The notes beneath the pieces are model-generated. The model was not told where the DNA came from. It was given only the letters and a program-made list of their open reading frames with translations, and did not search any database. The translations under genes and the position numbers were made by a program. DNA of 64,000 nt from assembly GCA_035628915.1 (NCBI GenBank), contig DASPIW010000030.1, positions 1-64,000 of the forward strand. Reading direction: 5' to 3'. This document shows positions 61,525 through 64,000 of this stretch, piece by piece. This DNA is from JARBUG01 sp035628915 (GTDB lineage Bacteria > Bacillota > Sulfobacillia > Symbiobacteriales > Symbiobacteriaceae). Every line of letters starts with the position of its first letter. Positions within the stretch are counted from its first letter, which is position 1.

Positions 61525-62685
61525 CTACCAGGCAGCGCGGTAGATCCGGCAGGCATCCTCTTGCGTGAGTTGCCGGGCATTGTTCGGCAGCAGACGGGTG
61601 CCGTTCGTGTAGGCCTGGATGGCCAGATTATCCAGCACGGATTCCAGCACGCCGTAGTCCCGGAGCCGGTCCGAAATGTTCAAGTCGGCGAGAAGCTGCC
61701 GTACGGCCGACACGGCTTTGCCGGCCGCCACCGACGGACTGCACCCCTCTACCGGCTCGCCCAGTTCCGCGGCAATGCGGGCGAACTTCTCAAAGTTGGC
61801 CGGCAGGTTGAAGGCCATCACATGAGGAGCCAGCACAGCGTTTGAGCGGCCATGGGTGGCGTGATGCTCCTCCGCAAAGGAGTACGCCATGGCATGAATG
61901 GCGCCCAGGCCGGCCGCAGTGAAGGCGATGCCGGCGATGGTCGCCGCATACGCCATGCCGGTCCGGGCCTCCAGGTTGCGACCGTCGGCAAACGCAGGGC
62001 GCAGGTGGCGCCCGACGAGGCGAATCGCCTCCAGCGCCAGGGCGTCGCTGACCGGAGAGGCGCCCTGGCTGGCAGTGTACGCCTCGATCGCGTGAATCAG
62101 GGCGTCCACGCCGGTGTCAGCCGTTACCCCGGGCGGCACCGAGAGCGTGAGCACCGGGTCGATGATGGCCACGTCAGCCAGCAGCATGGTCGCATTTGCC
62201 ACCCGCTTGATCCCCGACACTTCGTCTAACAGGACGATGGCGGTGCTCGCCTCGCTGCCGCTGCCGGACGTCGTCGGGATCATGATGCTGGGTACACCCC
62301 GGGCCGGCACCTGCTCCACCCCATAGTAGTCACGAATCGATCCCCCGAGGCCCAACACCAGTGCAGTCCCTTTGGCCGCATCCATGGCGCTGCCACCGCC
62401 GAAGCCGATCACCAGGTCGCAGCCGGCAGCACGTCCCGCTGCCTCTGCCTCTTCCACGTTCCGGACTCGTGGGTCCGGCAGGACGCCGTCATAGACGGTG
62501 ACGTGAAGGCCGGCTGACTCCAACTGAGCCTGGAATGGGCCCAGGAGCCCGGTCCGCACGATCCCGGCGTCAGTGACGATCAACACCCGGGAGCCGCCGA
62601 GCCGCCGCACCTGCGCGCTGGCCTGGGCCACGGTGCCGGCCCCGAAGAGAATCAGATTGGGCGAACGAAACATGTAAGTCTGCAT
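61525..62685 (-). CDS. iron-containing alcohol dehydrogenase
   Basis: 386 residues, full family length. The NAD-site GGGSAMDAAKG (about 95-105), PTTSGSGSEAS and the metal-ligand helix region (DALIHAIEAY, GAIHAMAYSFAEEHHATHGRSNAVL cut) with Asp and three His are conserved. It interconverts an alcohol and an aldehyde or ketone with NAD(P). It starts 5 bases after the aldehyde:ferredoxin oxidoreductase gene, suggesting that aldehydes pass between the two. Confidence 0.92.
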   Translation of the reverse strand: MQTYMFRSPNLILFGAGTVAQASAQVRRLGGSRVLIVTDAGIVRTGLLGPFQAQLESAGLHVTVYDGVLPDPRVRNVEEAEAAGRAAGCDLVIGFGGGSAMDAAKGTALVLGLGGSIRDYYGVEQVPARGVPSIMIPTTSGSGSEASTAIVLLDEVSGIKRVANATMLLADVAIIDPVLTLSVPPGVTADTGVDALIHAIEAYTASQGASPVSDALALEAIRLVGRHLRPAFADGRNLEARTGMAYAATIAGIAFTAAGLGAIHAMAYSFAEEHHATHGRSNAVLAPHVMAFNLPANFEKFARIAAELGEPVEGCSPSVAAGKAVSAVRQLLADLNISDRLRDYGVLESVLDNLAIQAYTNGTRLLPNNARQLTQEDACRIYRAAW

Positions 62686-62690
62686 CGATG

Positions 62691-64000
62691 CTACCTCCGC
62701 GACCGTGTCATTTCACCCATTTGGCTCCCGACCAGGTCCGCCAGCCCAAGGCGCTCCAGCGTCTGACGGGTCGGAATCCCCTCGGGGCTCCAGCCTCGGA
62801 CCTCATAGTAATCAGCCAGCATAGTGCCCAGGGCAGGCAGGTGTGTCGCCGCGCTGCCCGTTCCTCTGCGCTGCGAGAGGATCCGAGCCGGGATCGTATC
62901 GTCTTTTCGGCTCACACCGAGCCGGACGTTGTACATGCGCTTGAGCGTAAAGCTGCGCTCACCCGCCGCCATGAACTCCTCGAAGCTCAGGTCCCAGCCC
63001 GTGACCAGGGACGTCCAGGCCGCCAGGGTTCTGGGGGTGACGCCACCGGACTTGGTAAACTTGCAGAGGCTGAGCGAGTCGTAAAGCGCCATGAAGTCCT
63101 GGGCCCGGGCCACCAGTTCGCCCTTGCGCTCCGGCGAAAACCGGTCCAGCGTCTGGGGAAAGCCGAGGTCAGGCAGAGCCAGGTTGCGCTCGTAGGCATG
63201 GCTGTAGGCGTTCATATGGCAGGCCCCGCGGTTGGAGGTGGCGTAGCCCACCGCAATGCTGGCGAAGCCCCGGGGGTCGTGGGCCGGCAGGGCCAGCCCC
63301 TTGGTATGCATGGCGAACTCGGGCGCCAGGCCGCCGATTGCCTCGGCGGCGGGCACGAGCCCGTTGCAGAGCACGGCGCCCACCAGCCGCCGTTCGGCAA
63401 TCAGCCGCACCAGCTCCACCATAGCGGCCGCGTTCCCCCACTCCAGGGCGACGCCGCCCGTATCTTCCGCCGTAATCAGGCCGTGCTCGAAGCACTCAAA
63501 AGCGAAGCCGAGCGCAGCGCCCATCTCGATGGTGTCCACGCCGTAGCGGTTGCAGAGCTCGTTGGCGTAGGAGATCGCCTCAAGGTCGTCAACTAGGACG
63601 TTGGCGCCCAGGAGCGATATCGTTTCGAACTCGGGACCGCCCCCCTTGACGCCCTGGTAGGGCCCCTCCTTCACCTCGACGTCGCGCCCGCACCCGATCG
63701 GACAGCCGTCGCAGTAGTAGCGGCCGGTGAGAATCGTCTCCGCCATGCGCTCGCCGCTGATCCGCTCGGCCCCTTCGGCCCACCGGCCGTCCCGCCAGTT
63801 GCGAATCACCATGTCGCCCAGCAGTTCCATGGGGACCGAGAGGCCCGCCGTGCCGAAGTCCTTCAGCCGCTTGGTTCCCTTCACCACTTCGGGGAGCCGT
63901 TCCCGGACCGCTTTTTTGAAGGCGTCCGGATCGGCCACCGGCACGGTGCCCGTTCCGTGCACTGCGACCGCCTTCAAGAGCTTGGAGCCGGCCACTGCGC
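62691..64000 (-). CDS. aldehyde:ferredoxin oxidoreductase, C-terminal part (cut by window end)
   Basis: About 436 residues are visible; the N-terminal domain that binds the bis-pterin tungsten cofactor lies beyond position 64000. Domain 2/3 features are YYCDGCPIGCGRD (three of four [4Fe-4S] Cys), GPEFETISLLGANV, and the later SLCKF with the fourth Cys. The family oxidises aldehydes to acids with ferredoxin, or reduces acids, using W (sometimes Mo). MoeA and MobB elsewhere in the window serve this cofactor. First visible gene of the minus-strand operon. Confidence 0.92.
   Translation of the reverse strand, partial: AVAGSKLLKAVAVHGTGTVPVADPDAFKKAVRERLPEVVKGTKRLKDFGTAGLSVPMELLGDMVIRNWRDGRWAEGAERISGERMAETILTGRYYCDGCPIGCGRDVEVKEGPYQGVKGGGPEFETISLLGANVLVDDLEAISYANELCNRYGVDTIEMGAALGFAFECFEHGLITAEDTGGVALEWGNAAAMVELVRLIAERRLVGAVLCNGLVPAAEAIGGLAPEFAMHTKGLALPAHDPRGFASIAVGYATSNRGACHMNAYSHAYERNLALPDLGFPQTLDRFSPERKGELVARAQDFMALYDSLSLCKFTKSGGVTPRTLAAWTSLVTGWDLSFEEFMAAGERSFTLKRMYNVRLGVSRKDDTIPARILSQRRGTGSAATHLPALGTMLADYYEVRGWSPEGIPTRQTLERLGLADLVGSQMGEMTRSRR

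Overview
The window is high-GC DNA with strong Shine-Dalgarno sequences and frequent GTG/TTG starts. It carries a LysM/GH18 YaaH-type spore cell-wall hydrolase, a CheX, a SwrC-like RND pump, several branched-chain amino-acid ABC systems and many anaerobic enzymes (a glycyl radical enzyme, an aldehyde:ferredoxin oxidoreductase, an Fe-S serine dehydratase). This fits a thermophilic, spore-forming, high-GC Firmicute of the Symbiobacterium type. That assignment is inferred from gene content, not from a marker gene.

Layout. 1-500: a tRNA operon (Met, Lys, Glu; minus strand) with a perfect hairpin after each tRNA. 700-12,980: a DedA-type membrane protein, an SDR, MoeA/MobB (molybdenum cofactor), a probable selenoprotein (an HMA-like metal-binding domain with two consecutive in-frame UGA codons and a SECIS-like hairpin), YaaH, two ABC-2 permeases, CheX, an EamA transporter, an ECF sigma/anti-sigma/bactofilin-like operon and a PHP phosphatase. 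13,100-22,250: an efflux operon (TolC-like protein, TetR, Ig-like repeat protein, membrane fusion protein, RND pump, NAT-like cysteine enzyme) behind a promoter that abuts a palindromic operator.

22,340-43,350 is a hydroxyproline island. The minus-strand operon runs from an FAD-dependent D-amino-acid (D-hydroxyproline) dehydrogenase through two proline-racemase-family enzymes, a DapA-family deaminase, a full LivKHMGF transporter, a fused L-serine dehydratase and an ornithine-cyclodeaminase-family enzyme to a terminator. Divergent from it are a sigma-54 activator and three more subunits of an HcnABC-like dehydrogenase. After a copper pair (CopC-CopD, YcnI) come the activase and glycyl radical enzyme HypD (trans-4-hydroxy-L-proline dehydratase), behind a consensus sigma-54 promoter. 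The minus operon has a near-consensus sigma-54 promoter too, so one activator may switch both an oxidative and a radical (anaerobic) route for the same substrate.

43,370-53,470: a DUF554 membrane protein, a CHRD protein, alanine dehydrogenase with a divergent PucR regulator, a large secreted M61/M1-like protein lacking the catalytic Glu, a class III aminotransferase, an MCP-like signalling protein and HisC. 53,775-58,337: a second LivKHMGF operon. 58,348-64,000 (minus): aldehyde:ferredoxin oxidoreductase (cut by the window end), Fe-alcohol dehydrogenase, a solitary Liv-type binding protein, a UbiD decarboxylase and a small zinc-ribbon protein, probably one operon for a carboxylic or aromatic acid.
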